Assembly: GCA_041665165.1 (NCBI GenBank)
Contig: JBAYJJ010000008.1
Span: 1 to 33,242, forward strand
Reading direction: 5' to 3'
Source: MWCR01 sp041665165
GTDB taxonomy: Bacteria > Patescibacteriota > Patescibacteriia > 2-12-FULL-60-25
DNA: 33,242 nt
The notes beneath the pieces are model-generated. The model searched no databases. It saw nothing but the letters and a program-made list of their open reading frames with translations, and was not told the origin of the DNA. Position numbers and translations under genes: made by a program. The first letter of the stretch is position 1, and the number at the start of each line of letters is the position of its first letter. Shown in pieces: positions 1-7,238 of this stretch.

Positions 1-601
1 ACGGCTCGATGCCATATTGCAACAGCAGGCGATTTGATGCTTCATTGCCCCAGCGCATAAAATGGACTTCTTCCTCGGTCGCCAGCCGTTCATAATGTTC
101 GATGCCAAAGCTTTGGTCCCCGAACCTTTCCGCCATGCTGTCTAGAATATCCTCGCGATCTTGTTCGGAAATTTCCTTGCCCACGACGCGCGTCACGGAC
201 GATCGGCGCTGGGGCTTGCGTTGGGCTTTGGCTTCTGCGGCCGGTTTCGGTTCCGTCGGCCCTGCAGGAGGAGCTGCAGCCTTGGTTGTTTGCCGTGTCT
301 TGCTTTGTCGTCTCTCGATCTCGCGGATCCGTTCCGTAAGTTCTTTTATTTTGTCATCCAACTCAATGAGTCTCGGGTCATCGGCCATAAGCTGAACCAG
401 CCGGAGCTGTTCTTCCATGCTCATAAGCAGAGGGCCGAGCGCGAATTTTTTTTGGATTTCCAGCTCGCGGCTGCGCACGGCCGCGCGAACGTCTCCCAGC
501 TCTTTGCGCAGCCCTTCGGACGAAACTTCCGCTGGAGGTTGGGTTTCAGGCGAGCGCGGCGCGGATTGATGCTCAAATTCAAAGGGATTGATGCGATTCA
601 T
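1..601 (-). CDS. Hypothetical coiled-coil protein, C-terminus cut by window edge
   Basis: An uninterrupted minus-strand frame starts at an ATG at 601 and runs off the left edge, giving about 200 residues. The N-terminus (MNRINPFEFEHQ) is followed by a charged region with heptad-like segments (about residues 35-90, including DDKIKELTERIREIERRQ). Then comes an Ala/Pro/Lys linker and a more folded-looking part (about residues 130-200). I recognise no family. No signal peptide or membrane segment is visible. No Shine-Dalgarno site precedes the ATG, but an extended -10 box lies 12-17 nt upstream, so the leader would be very short. The plus-strand frames over this stretch are shadows. Confidence 0.75.
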   Translation of the reverse strand, partial: MNRINPFEFEHQSAPRSPETQPPAEVSSEGLRKELGDVRAAVRSRELEIQKKFALGPLLMSMEEQLRLVQLMADDPRLIELDDKIKELTERIREIERRQSKTRQTTKAAAPPAGPTEPKPAAEAKAQRKPQRRSSVTRVVGKEISEQDREDILDSMAERFGDQSFGIEHYERLATEEEVHFMRWGNEASNRLLLQYGIEP

Positions 602-613
602 GGATTTGATTGC

Positions 614-642
614 ATTATAACAGTTTCGTCGGATAGTTAAAA
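614..642 (-). promoter_or_regulatory. Extended -10 promoter of the partial gene at the left edge
   Basis: On the minus strand a TGTTATAAT sequence (TG, one base, consensus TATAAT at 614-619) lies 12 nt before the ATG at 601. The -35 region (TTTAAC-like, about 636-641) is weak, as is common with an extended -10. Confidence 0.5.
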
Positions 643-666
643 AAATCCCGCATTTTATTGCGGGGA
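639..666 (-). terminator. Rho-independent terminator after the M16 peptidase gene
   Basis: A GC-rich stem (646-651 with 660-665, 8-nt loop) is followed on the minus strand by seven T residues. It lies just past the stop of the M16 gene and overlaps the promoter region of the next gene. Confidence 0.85.
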
Positions 667-669
667 GAA

Positions 670-1923
670 TCAAGGTACGGTGAGCAGGGTCCAACGGCGG
701 TCAGGCTCGAACCATTTGGCCAGGTTCGAAATATCTTCGAATTCCATGCCCTGAATCTGCTTCTCGACCTCGCTGAGGCTGACGAGCTTGCCCGAGTAGA
801 TCAAGTCTCCGCTTACATTTGAGAGAACCTTGTTGCCATTCAGATCCTTCATCGGGACATCAGCCAGCATCCTGCGCTTCATGGTTTTGAACAGAGCTCG
901 GTTCCGTAACGCGCTTAGGGCGCATTTCAAGATCACGTTCTCGCCCTGTTCTAGGGAACCGAGCGACATGGCACCACAGTTGATGGAGAACTCAACAAAC
1001 CTGCGGTAGTGAGAATACTCTGCACTCACATGATAGGCCCAGGATCGTCGCTCTCGAATTTCATCCGTAAGCGCCTTATCCATCATGCGGTCCAGGCACA
1101 TGAGCGGTTGAATACCCAAGGTCCCTGGCAAGAGCGTCACGGTCCTGTAATCCCAAACCCTCAGTGGTTCAGACGTGAATTTAGAGTGCTGAAAGACGAA
1201 TCGATTTTTTCGAGGTTTCCTGAGACGGGACACCTGAGGAGGAATGGGATTCCTCGTACCAGCTTTAGTCAGGCCCAAGGGGCTTTCTTGAATGAGCTTC
1301 GCGATGTCTTGAAGCTTAAGCTTTCCCACACAAACCACGCTCATGTTTGCCGGCGTGTAATGCGTATCATAGTAGGCTTGCGCTGCAATTTCATCCAGCC
1401 TCGCGATCCCTTCAGGCGTGCCGATCGGCCCCAGCATGCGCTCCAGCCAATACCCTGAATACATTGCCCAGTTCTTTCTCATCCACACTTCGTATTTCAT
1501 TCTGACTGGGAAGCTACGATCAAACTCCCCTTGAATGACTTTGCGCTGGTCTTCGAGACAAGACTCAAGCCGGGCTTTCATGAGCATGAGTCCAAACATA
1601 TCCAGTGCCTTGGACAGGTCTTTTTGGTTTGCCCGAAGCCAAAAATCATACGAGGTCGCGAAGTCCGATGTTTTCCCAAGAGCTACATGGCCTCCACGTT
1701 CCCTGAAAAAGCGGACTATTGCTTTGTGCGGCGAGCTGGCATTTCGAGACACCAAATGTTCCACGTAATGCGACAGTCCTTCATAGTCGACAGGATCTTG
1801 TTCGCTACCTGAATGGACAATGAAGTTCATCATTTCCCACGGCCTGTCCGGCCATTGGGTTGCGTAGATGGTCAAACCGTTCGGAAGGACGCAAGACTCA
1901 AACTCGGAATATGGATCCCACAT
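670..1923 (-). CDS. M16-family zinc metallopeptidase (insulinase/processing peptidase type)
   Basis: 417 residues from the chosen start. The zinc site of M16 peptidases is intact: HYVEH (H52, E55, H56) followed after exactly 76 residues by E133, the HxxEH-x76-E spacing of the family. The length fits one catalytic half of an M16 protease (two alpha+beta domains). No signal peptide or membrane segment is visible, so it is probably cytoplasmic unless exported by another route. The frame extends 20 codons upstream, but the ATG at 1921-1923 has a perfect AAGGAGG site at 1927-1934 and lies below a good promoter, so that start is preferred. The gene is a single unit with its own promoter and terminator. 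No second M16 subunit is adjacent, so its partner, if any, is elsewhere or it homodimerises. Family assignment is secure; substrate unknown. Confidence 0.9.
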   Translation of the reverse strand: MWDPYSEFESCVLPNGLTIYATQWPDRPWEMMNFIVHSGSEQDPVDYEGLSHYVEHLVSRNASSPHKAIVRFFRERGGHVALGKTSDFATSYDFWLRANQKDLSKALDMFGLMLMKARLESCLEDQRKVIQGEFDRSFPVRMKYEVWMRKNWAMYSGYWLERMLGPIGTPEGIARLDEIAAQAYYDTHYTPANMSVVCVGKLKLQDIAKLIQESPLGLTKAGTRNPIPPQVSRLRKPRKNRFVFQHSKFTSEPLRVWDYRTVTLLPGTLGIQPLMCLDRMMDKALTDEIRERRSWAYHVSAEYSHYRRFVEFSINCGAMSLGSLEQGENVILKCALSALRNRALFKTMKRRMLADVPMKDLNGNKVLSNVSGDLIYSGKLVSLSEVEKQIQGMEFEDISNLAKWFEPDRRWTLLTVP

Positions 1924-1954
1924 GGAGCCTCCTTGTTGTCGAAAGTAGGTATCT

Positions 1955-1983
1955 GATATAGCAGATTTTGGCAGGAAAGTCAA
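1955..1983 (-). promoter_or_regulatory. Sigma70-type promoter of the M16 peptidase gene
   Basis: On the minus strand TTGACT (1978-1983), a 17-nt spacer and TATATC (1955-1960) stand upstream of the AAGGAGG ribosome site and the ATG at 1923. Confidence 0.75.
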
Positions 1984-1996
1984 GAATCAGAGTCAT

Positions 1997-2021
1997 AAAA
2001 AAATAGAGCCGCGGGGGCTCT
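1997..2021 (-). terminator. Rho-independent terminator after the 104-residue gene
   Basis: The minus strand reads AGAGCC, a 5-nt loop, GGCTCT (2005-2010 pairing with 2016-2021) and then a run of T residues. It separates the small upstream gene from the M16 promoter. Confidence 0.85.
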
Positions 2022-2046
2022 GTAGATAGAAGAACGAGGAGTGAGG

Positions 2047-2361
2047 CTAGGGCTGAGTCGGACCAGCTGGCACAGGCGCAGAGCCTGGTTCAGCATGGTC
2101 GAGCACAGCAGGCTCAGACGGCGGGGACGGGGGCACAGACGGGAGCCTGTGCTTTTCTCTCAAGATTTCGACGGCCCGCAACACAACCCCCTTCTCTTCC
2201 TCGCTGAGCTGCGTCAACAGATTCTCCAGAACCTCGGGGTTCTTGGCCGCTTCCAACAGACTGTGGAGCGAGGCCTGAAATACCTTCTTGTCATTCACTA
2301 CGCGCTCTGCGCAGGTCCTCAGGGCTTCTGGACTCAGGATATCTGGGGTAGTCGTCGCCAT
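2047..2361 (-). CDS. Small hypothetical protein with proline-rich tail
   Basis: 104 residues from the ATG at 2361, which is preceded by GGAGGTGA, a strong Shine-Dalgarno site. The in-frame extension to 2421 lacks one. The first 75 residues look helical and charged (for example LENLLTQLSEEEKGVVLRAV). The last 30 are Pro/Ala/Ser-rich (LPSVPPSPPSEPAV and onward) and probably disordered. There is no membrane segment or signal peptide and I recognise no family. The gene has its own TTGACT/TATACT promoter and a hairpin terminator, like the neighbouring M16 gene and the 3240-3644 gene. These share a layout (strong promoter, SD, terminator) that most core genes here lack. Confidence 0.7.
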   Translation of the reverse strand: MATTTPDILSPEALRTCAERVVNDKKVFQASLHSLLEAAKNPEVLENLLTQLSEEEKGVVLRAVEILREKHRLPSVPPSPPSEPAVLDHAEPGSAPVPAGPTQP

Positions 2362-2403
2362 CCTTCTCACCTCCAATTGAAAGAGCTTAAAAACGAGGCC
2401 GCA

Positions 2404-2431
2404 AGTATATAACACCTGCACCAGAAGTCAA
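2404..2431 (-). promoter_or_regulatory. Promoter of the 104-residue gene
   Basis: Minus strand TTGACT (2426-2431), 16-nt spacer, TATACT (2404-2409), followed by a leader of roughly 35 nt ending in GGAGGTGA. Confidence 0.7.
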
Positions 2432-2444
2432 GAGGAAAGTGGCC

Positions 2445-3152
2445 TTACCCTGCTTCGGCCTGCCTAGATTCCTTATTTATAAGCTTTTTTGCTGTCTCGT
2501 AAGCTTGATGGATCAAGTTGCCCGTATGCGGGCCGACATCAAAACCCAAACCATTTTCGCGCCTGCACCAAGCTTCAAAAATCTTCTCATCTACCTTTTC
2601 CCAAGAGTTGCGGATGAACCAGGCGCCCAAAGCCGAAAGCACGATAAAAATCTCGCCCTCAATCCGCAATTTGATGAAACTATCAGTTTGTTCAGCCTCT
2701 GATTCCGCCAATTTTTTGAGCGTCAGTTTTTCGTCATCCAAGTCTTCACTGGTCTGTATTTCATGCACTTCGTGGCTGATCGCTTCTTCAACCTCGCTCG
2801 GTATCTCCTTCTTTTCATGGCCATTATCATTGGCCACGCCATACTCAATCAAGCCGGCGCGGATCATCTTTGATATCTGCTCGTCCGTGAGCTGGACCCT
2901 TTCGGCTGTGATCTCAAAAGGATTTTTCGAAGGTTTATGCGCTTCAATAGACGGCTCCAAAGGTTTTTCTTCGTATCTTATGGTTGAGGGCTTGCCCACG
3001 CCGCGCAAAGTCTGCGCTTCCACATGCCAGCTTTCCTCTGGGTTGCTTTCCTTAGCCGCAACTGATTCAGGGCTTTCAGCCACGCGGAAAGTCCGCGCAT
3101 AGCGCTTGTGCGGCTCAGGAGTCGGCGCAAAGATCGGGTTTTTCTCGGGCAT
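2445..3152 (-). CDS. Hypothetical acidic protein, possible single membrane segment near C-terminus
   Basis: 235 residues. The first 150 are charged and low in hydrophobics, with many Glu/Lys/Pro (EKNPIFAPTPEPHKRYAR at the start). They include a helical patch LTDEQISKMIRAGLIEYGV around residue 88. A moderately hydrophobic stretch near 167-183 (EIFIVLSALGAWFIRNSW) could be a membrane or buried helix. The C-terminal 50 residues carry Trp and one Cys. I recognise no family. The ATG at 3152 has no clear Shine-Dalgarno site. A TTGTCA-17-TAAAAT promoter ends about 9 nt upstream, so the mRNA would be nearly leaderless. Confidence 0.7.
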   Translation of the reverse strand: MPEKNPIFAPTPEPHKRYARTFRVAESPESVAAKESNPEESWHVEAQTLRGVGKPSTIRYEEKPLEPSIEAHKPSKNPFEITAERVQLTDEQISKMIRAGLIEYGVANDNGHEKKEIPSEVEEAISHEVHEIQTSEDLDDEKLTLKKLAESEAEQTDSFIKLRIEGEIFIVLSALGAWFIRNSWEKVDEKIFEAWCRRENGLGFDVGPHTGNLIHQAYETAKKLINKESRQAEAG

Positions 3153-3160
3153 ACCTAGCT

Positions 3161-3189
3161 ATTTTACGCCCAGACGCAGCTCTTGACAA
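3161..3189 (-). promoter_or_regulatory. Leftward promoter sharing its -35 with a rightward promoter
   Basis: Minus strand TTGTCA (3184-3189), 17-nt spacer, TAAAAT (3161-3166), upstream of the gene starting at 3152. The -35 overlaps the plus-strand TTGACA at 3183-3188. Confidence 0.65.
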
Positions 3190-3211
3190 AAACCCGGTTT
3201 TGCGCCAGGAT
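3183..3211 (+). promoter_or_regulatory. Rightward promoter with overlapping -35
   Basis: Consensus TTGACA at 3183-3188 with a poor -10 (CAGGAT, 3206-3211) after 17 nt. A CTAAGGAGG ribosome site follows at 3227-3235 and the ATG at 3240. The -35 is convincing; the -10 is not. Confidence 0.45.
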
Positions 3212-3239
3212 CAGTCTGTTCTCTCCTAAGGAGGCGCAC

Positions 3240-3644
3240 ATGAGCTTTTCTGACATCAGCGCCCTGTTCCGTTTCAAGTACCTAGGGCCGGATTTTGACG
3301 CTTTGCGGGCCAAACACCCACACCTTGCCCAGGATCAGCTCTTCTTTGACATCATGTCCAAGATCGTAATGCACAATCCTGATGCTTTCAAAACGCCTGT
3401 CTGCCTGGCAAAAGTGGCCATCATAGACTTCCAGTGCGTCAAGATGTACCTGATGAACACAACGGCCCACAGATGCGTGTGGAATTGTCTTTACGAATAT
3501 TTTGACACCATGGAAACAAGATTGAAGCTCAAACCAGATCCGGTTGTACGCGCTGCGTATCTTGCCGGATTTGAGTACATGTGGCTGTGCACTAAGCGCA
3601 TTGTCGATTGGGAGCGCGATCGGTTGCGAAAACTCAGGCCCTGA
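3240..3644 (+). CDS. Hypothetical 134-residue protein
   Basis: The start at 3240 is set by the AAGGAGG site 5 nt upstream; an in-frame extension to 3183 would run through the promoter. The 134 residues look alpha-helical and rich in Phe, Tyr, Met and Cys (cysteines in TPVCLAK, DFQCVK, HRCVWNC and MWLCTK), with a basic C-terminus (WERDRLRKLRP). No CxxC pair, signal peptide or clear transmembrane helix is visible. I do not recognise a family. It stands alone, bounded by its own promoter and a terminator that overlaps the stop codon, and it is divergent from the gene at 2445-3152. Confidence 0.75.
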   Translation: MSFSDISALFRFKYLGPDFDALRAKHPHLAQDQLFFDIMSKIVMHNPDAFKTPVCLAKVAIIDFQCVKMYLMNTTAHRCVWNCLYEYFDTMETRLKLKPDPVVRAAYLAGFEYMWLCTKRIVDWERDRLRKLRP

Positions 3645-3664
3645 GATAGTCAAAGGGCTTTTTT
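3638..3664 (+). terminator. Rho-independent terminator overlapping the stop codon
   Basis: GCCCT (3638-3642) pairs with AGGGC (3654-3658), followed by six T residues. The TGA stop at 3642-3644 lies inside the hairpin. Confidence 0.8.
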
Positions 3665-3693
3665 CATTCCTCAGCATGCTGTAAGCTATATTT

Positions 3694-4632
3694 ATGACAA
3701 ATCTCAAAGTAACAGAAGCGGGTCACGGCCAAAGATTGGACGTATTTTTAGCTGCTGAATTAGGTTTGACGCGCAGCTCAGTCGCCAAGCAACTCAAAAC
3801 TAAAGCTACTACGGTCAATGGCAAAGTTGCCAGCGTGCACCAATTCCTTAAGACGGGCGACCAAATCGTCTACGAAACCGCAAAACCCAAAGAATCAAAA
3901 AAGGATGCAAATGCGAATTTGCCGAAATTCAAAGACATTTTGATAAAAGAGACCCCGGATTGGATCGTATTGAACAAACCGGTTGGACTTTTGGTGCACC
4001 CAGATGCGCACCATGAGCATGGCACTTTGGTGGATGTACTGGTCAAGCATGACCCTGCTATTGGCAAGCTCGGCGAAGACCCGTCGCGCCCGGGCATTGT
4101 CCATCGCCTGGACCGGGATGTGAGCGGCTTGATGGTCATACCGAAAACACAAGATGCATTTGATGATCTGAAAAAACAATTTGCCCAACACTCAACGACT
4201 AAAGTTTATATTGCTTTGGTTTATGGTACGCCGCCAAAAGATGAAGGCGATATTAAATTCAAGATTGCACGGTCAACAACCAGGGCGCGTATGGCTGCCA
4301 GGCCTGAGCACGAAGAAGGAGGCCGCGCTGCTTGGACGCATTATCGCGTAATAAAAAAATATCAGCACGCCACATTGCTTGAACTCCAGATTTTTTCCGG
4401 CAGAACCCACCAGATCAGGGCGCATTTGCATGCCTTGCGCTGCCCTATCATCGGCGACAGCTTGTATATCATCAAAAGCTTCAAGCCCGTGCCTGTTTCC
4501 CGTTTGCTTTTGCAGAGCGTTGGTCTAAAGTTCAAGGATCCTACAACGCATGAAGATGTGGATTTCCGCATTGAGCCAGACCCAGCCTTTGAACAAACCG
4601 TAAGGGACTTAAAAAACCTGATCGAACGGTAA
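3694..4632 (+). CDS. rluD: RluA/RluD-family 23S rRNA pseudouridine synthase
   Basis: 312 residues. An N-terminal S4 RNA-binding domain (about residues 10-60, GQRLDVFLAAELGLTRSSV) is followed by the RluA-type catalytic domain. HRLDRDVSGLMV contains the catalytic aspartate (D140) in the HRLDxxxSG signature, and FSGRTHQIRAHL is the conserved RTHQIRxHL motif. These enzymes isomerise uridine to pseudouridine in rRNA. The S4-plus-catalytic layout and length match RluD/RluC-like enzymes, so the exact target position cannot be fixed from sequence. The ATG has no Shine-Dalgarno site; a TAAGCT -10-like box lies 6 nt upstream, suggesting a leaderless message. A cytidylate-kinase-like gene follows. Confidence 0.92.
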   Translation: MTNLKVTEAGHGQRLDVFLAAELGLTRSSVAKQLKTKATTVNGKVASVHQFLKTGDQIVYETAKPKESKKDANANLPKFKDILIKETPDWIVLNKPVGLLVHPDAHHEHGTLVDVLVKHDPAIGKLGEDPSRPGIVHRLDRDVSGLMVIPKTQDAFDDLKKQFAQHSTTKVYIALVYGTPPKDEGDIKFKIARSTTRARMAARPEHEEGGRAAWTHYRVIKKYQHATLLELQIFSGRTHQIRAHLHALRCPIIGDSLYIIKSFKPVPVSRLLLQSVGLKFKDPTTHEDVDFRIEPDPAFEQTVRDLKNLIER

Positions 4633-4638
4633 ATTTTA

Positions 4639-4670
4639 ATTGTTAATTTTGAATTCGTAATTCGTAATTG
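4639..4670 (+). repeat. AT-rich short-word repeat containing ATTCGTAATTCGTA
   Basis: The 46-nt gap between the synthase and the kinase-like gene is built of TTAATT/AATTCGT words. Positions 4653-4666 are the exact 14-mer ATTCGTAATTCGTA found at 18021-18034, and its reverse complement is at 17521-17534. This copy has no flanking gene of its own. Confidence 0.75.
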
Positions 4671-4678
4671 ATGTCAGT

Positions 4679-5236
4679 ATGGTGATCACCATCTCGGGCG
4701 TACCTGGCTCAGGCAAAACATCAGTCGGAAAAATCGTGGCCCAAAAGCTCGGCTGGCCTTTTTACTCAGTTGGTGCGCTGAGTACTGAGATTGCTTTAAA
4801 GCGAGGCCTGACGCTTGATGAGCTGCATGCCATAGACGAACATGACAGCACGACGGACAACTATTTAGACGCCTACCAAACAGAGCTTGGCCGCAACCAG
4901 GACAATTTTGTGATTGAGGGTCGCCTTTCCTGGCACTTTATTCCCAAATCTTTCAAGATATTTTTGGATTGCGACACCAAAGAAGCGGCCCGCAGGACAT
5001 TGATCTCAAAAGTCGATCGCCCTGACGAGAAGATTCCACCTGACCTGGCAACGATCGAGCAAGGTATCGTTGACCGCTTGGCCTCGGACGACAGACGTTA
5101 TAAAAAATATTATGACCTGGATTATTTGGACAAGAAAAACTATGATTTGGTGCTGGATACGACTGATCTTAAAGGCGTAGGAGCCGTGGCTAAAGCCATA
5201 ATACAAGCTCTACCTGAAGTTATCCAACACCGCTGA
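4679..5236 (+). CDS. Cytidylate-kinase-like P-loop NTPase
   Basis: 185 residues. A Walker A loop GVPGSGKT sits at residues 7-14 at the very N-terminus, followed by VGKIVAQKLGWPFYSVGAL. A DNFVIEGRLSW segment lies near residue 75, and an Arg-rich lid-like region (RRTLISKVDRP and DRLASDDRRYKKYYDLDYLD) lies in the second half. This layout resembles the short cytidylate kinase / shikimate-kinase-like NMP kinase fold (compare the archaeal-type cytidylate kinase). The likely reaction is phosphate transfer from ATP to CMP or dCMP, but substrate specificity is inferred. The start overlaps no upstream gene. No Shine-Dalgarno site is seen, and the preceding gap is filled with the AATTCGT repeat. Confidence 0.75.
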   Translation: MVITISGVPGSGKTSVGKIVAQKLGWPFYSVGALSTEIALKRGLTLDELHAIDEHDSTTDNYLDAYQTELGRNQDNFVIEGRLSWHFIPKSFKIFLDCDTKEAARRTLISKVDRPDEKIPPDLATIEQGIVDRLASDDRRYKKYYDLDYLDKKNYDLVLDTTDLKGVGAVAKAIIQALPEVIQHR

Positions 5237-5250
5237 AATTGACAAAATAA

Positions 5251-5279
5251 TTAACGCTGACCTGCTTTTCTGCTAAAAT
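5251..5279 (+). promoter_or_regulatory. Probable promoter of the coiled-coil gene
   Basis: TTAACG (5251-5256), 17-nt spacer, TAAAAT (5274-5279), about 30 nt upstream of the ATG at 5310. Confidence 0.45.
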
Positions 5280-5309
5280 GGTTTGGATAATCCATTTATA
5301 TATTTTTTT

Positions 5310-6134
5310 ATGAGGAGTTTTGAGAAAGCTGCGGCCCAACCCGCATCTGAAAAGAAACCTGCTGCAGCCAATGTGGAACGCAAACTGCCACCAACATTGC
5401 CAGGGCAAGCTGAAGCCTTGATCAAGGTTAAAGGCAAAGTTACTGGCCTGCGGCCTGACATGCCCTACGTTAAGGTCAGTGAGGCCAAGGCCTATATCTC
5501 GGCCAAACGCCAAGCATTGATAGAAAACACCAAGCTGGCAGACAAATCAGGCTTTGATTTCAAAGCCCGGGCTAAATATCTGGATCAGATGAGCGCTGAG
5601 AGCCAGGCCTTGGATAAATTTGAAGAGCAAGTGATAAAGCGCGCAGCTGGCGGCAAAGAAGCAGCTCGTGAGGGAAAACAGAACTTAGTCGAAAACCCGG
5701 AATATAAAGAAGCGCAAGCAGACCAAGGCGAAATAAGTGCAGCGGAGAAAAAGGTGGAGTTGGCTGAATTGAAAAAGCGACAAGCAGTATTAAACAAGCA
5801 GAGGGACAAGTTCATGCGCGAGCTCAAGGGTTTAAGCGCAGAACAGGCTGTGGGAAAATATTACAAAGAGCTTGAGGAATCCAAAATACCTGAAGCGGAA
5901 TTCCCTAACTATTTTGGGAAAGAAACGCCGAAGACAAAAGCGGCCGAGCTCGCTGCCTCTAAACGAGACATTGATATCAGCGAAGCTAAGGATAAAAAGC
6001 GCGGCTTGAGCGAACCTTTCAGGGCGGTTTTGGATGAGCTGGATGAAGTCAACGAAAAAATCGCAGGCTTGGAACGCGATGTTGAATTCGGAGAGAATCG
6101 CCGCAAACCACGATCACTGAGGGAAGCCGCTTAA
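5310..6134 (+). CDS. Ala/Lys/Glu-rich coiled-coil protein of unknown function
   Basis: 274 residues from the ATG at 5310; a TTG 27 nt upstream is in frame but less likely. The composition is dominated by Ala, Lys, Glu, Leu and Gln with no cysteine. There is a Pro/Ala-rich start (PASEKKPAAANVERKLPP) and long helical stretches from about 75 to 265, with likely coiled coils around AAEKKVELAELKKRQAVLNK and LDELDEVNEKIAGLERDVE. No signal peptide, membrane helix or enzyme motif is visible. Such proteins are common in Patescibacteria, and homology by composition alone would be unreliable. It is monocistronic, ending at a strong hairpin. Confidence 0.75.
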   Translation: MRSFEKAAAQPASEKKPAAANVERKLPPTLPGQAEALIKVKGKVTGLRPDMPYVKVSEAKAYISAKRQALIENTKLADKSGFDFKARAKYLDQMSAESQALDKFEEQVIKRAAGGKEAAREGKQNLVENPEYKEAQADQGEISAAEKKVELAELKKRQAVLNKQRDKFMRELKGLSAEQAVGKYYKELEESKIPEAEFPNYFGKETPKTKAAELAASKRDIDISEAKDKKRGLSEPFRAVLDELDEVNEKIAGLERDVEFGENRRKPRSLREAA

Positions 6135-6150
6135 AAAAATCAAAAAAAAT

Positions 6151-6181
6151 TACCCCGGCACACAAGCGTGGCGGGGTTTTA
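6151..6181. terminator. Bidirectional terminator between convergent genes
   Basis: CCCCG (6153-6157) pairs with CGGGG (6172-6176), with an inner CAC/GTG pairing. It is followed by TTTT on the plus strand and by AATTTTTTTT on the minus strand. It serves the coiled-coil gene from the left and the gene at 6196-6645 from the right. Confidence 0.75.
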
Positions 6182-6195
6182 GTTCAAATCGCGTC

Positions 6196-6645
6196 TTATT
6201 TGATGACGCGTAGATGGTCGCGGAGGCGTTCCTTGGCTTCGGCCAAGGCCTGGGCCGCAGGGGCCCGAAGATCCTCGTCGACCTGGCTCTTATTGAGCAG
6301 GGACTCAAGGGATGCAAGCAGAGTGAAAGCCTGAGATACGTCGAGGTTCTCGTCATAGAATGGGTCAACATAAGAGCTGATGACGTCCGGGCCCAGGGCC
6401 AGCATGAATGGATGAACCAGACCGTAGAAGATCACTCCCTGGTCTGCCCTCCATTTGCTGCTGCGGTTGGCCCTGTTCAGGCAATTGGCGTGGATTGCGC
6501 CCTCGCCATAGTCTGCGCCCTCGCCCTCCACCACTGCTTCGTGGCAGCTGACGCAGACTCCGAGGACTTTGTAATCATAGTCTGGAACGGTCGTACCTGG
6601 CTTTGGTTGGTTGTTTCGAGGGACCAATTGCATGACTGTACCCAT
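6196..6645 (-). CDS. Small protein with CxxC...HxxC motif
   Basis: 149 residues; the start at 6645 is supported by GAGGAG 7 nt upstream. Residues 31-34 are CVSC and residues 52-55 are HANC, giving CX2C-X17-HX2C, a spacing compatible with one zinc site of a treble-clef or LIM-like finger. The rest (about 60-149) is helical, ending in a basic stretch RLRDHLRVIK. No membrane segment or signal peptide is seen. The segment VLGVCVSCHEAVVEGEGADYGEGAIHAN could be a metal-binding reader of protein or nucleic acid; no family is recognised and metal binding is inferred. It belongs to the SD-led, terminator-bounded single genes of this window. Confidence 0.7.
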   Translation of the reverse strand: MGTVMQLVPRNNQPKPGTTVPDYDYKVLGVCVSCHEAVVEGEGADYGEGAIHANCLNRANRSSKWRADQGVIFYGLVHPFMLALGPDVISSYVDPFYDENLDVSQAFTLLASLESLLNKSQVDEDLRAPAAQALAEAKERLRDHLRVIK

Positions 6646-6741
6646 GTTTGCTCCTCTCTTGGGTATAGCCTAAATGTGGCACAAAATCGCCAGTTTGTCA
6701 AGCCCACCAACCCCTAAAAACCTGAACTTTAAGCTAGATTC

Positions 6742-6770
6742 TTGACGTTTTCCGCTATTTAAGCTAACAT
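6742..6770 (+). promoter_or_regulatory. Promoter of rplS
   Basis: TTGACG (6742-6747), 17-nt spacer, TAACAT (6765-6770). The leader before the ATG at 6788 would be about 11 nt. Confidence 0.75.
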
Positions 6771-6787
6771 AGTCGCAATCAAAAACT

Positions 6788-7141
6788 ATGGCTACACAAT
6801 CTTATCCGGCTATCTCGCCGCAAGAAGTCCGCTCCGGCATGACTGTCCGTGTGCATCAAAAAATCAAGGAAAAGAACACCAAAGGCGAGGACAAGGAACG
6901 CATCCAGGTCTTCGAGGGCACTGTGCTTAACGTACGCGGTTCCGACGTCAACAAGACAATGACCGTGCGCAAAATGAGCGGCAATGTGGGCGTGGAAAGG
7001 ATTTTCCCACTAAGCTCGCCTGTGATCGCCAAGCTTGAGCTGGTGAGCCAGATCAAAACCAGGCGCAAGGTCATCACTTTCCTGCGCAAATCCAAGAAGC
7101 ACTTGAGAGCGCTCAAACCTAATACTGCACAAACTAAATAA
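6788..7141 (+). CDS. rplS: 50S ribosomal protein L19 (bL19)
   Basis: 117 residues, the normal bL19 length. Diagnostic stretches are RSGMTVRVHQKIKE, ERIQVFEGTVLNVRG, TVRKMSGNVGVERIFPL and SSPVIAKLELV. bL19 sits at the subunit interface of the ribosome. The gene stands alone between a sigma70-type promoter and a strong terminator. In many bacteria it follows trmD, which is absent here. The C-terminus (KHLRALKPNTAQTK) is basic and slightly extended. There is no Shine-Dalgarno site in the short leader. Confidence 0.97.
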   Translation: MATQSYPAISPQEVRSGMTVRVHQKIKEKNTKGEDKERIQVFEGTVLNVRGSDVNKTMTVRKMSGNVGVERIFPLSSPVIAKLELVSQIKTRRKVITFLRKSKKHLRALKPNTAQTK

Positions 7142-7145
7142 AAAA

Positions 7146-7173
7146 ATCCCCGGCCTCAGCTGGGGATTTTTTT
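7146..7173 (+). terminator. Terminator of rplS
   Basis: ATCCCC (7146-7151) pairs with GGGGAT (7162-7167), followed by seven T residues. Confidence 0.9.
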
Positions 7174-7201
7174 GCGAATTTCTACTATCCTCCTAAAGGC
7201 A

Positions 7202-7230
7202 TTGCATCCCGCGGCTTTCTGACATATCGT
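7202..7230 (+). promoter_or_regulatory. Promoter of the DUF4230 gene, leaderless geometry
   Basis: TTGCAT (7202-7207), 17-nt spacer, TATCGT (7225-7230). The expected transcription start is within 1-3 nt of the ATG at 7239. Confidence 0.6.
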
Positions 7231-7238
7231 ATGTTGGT

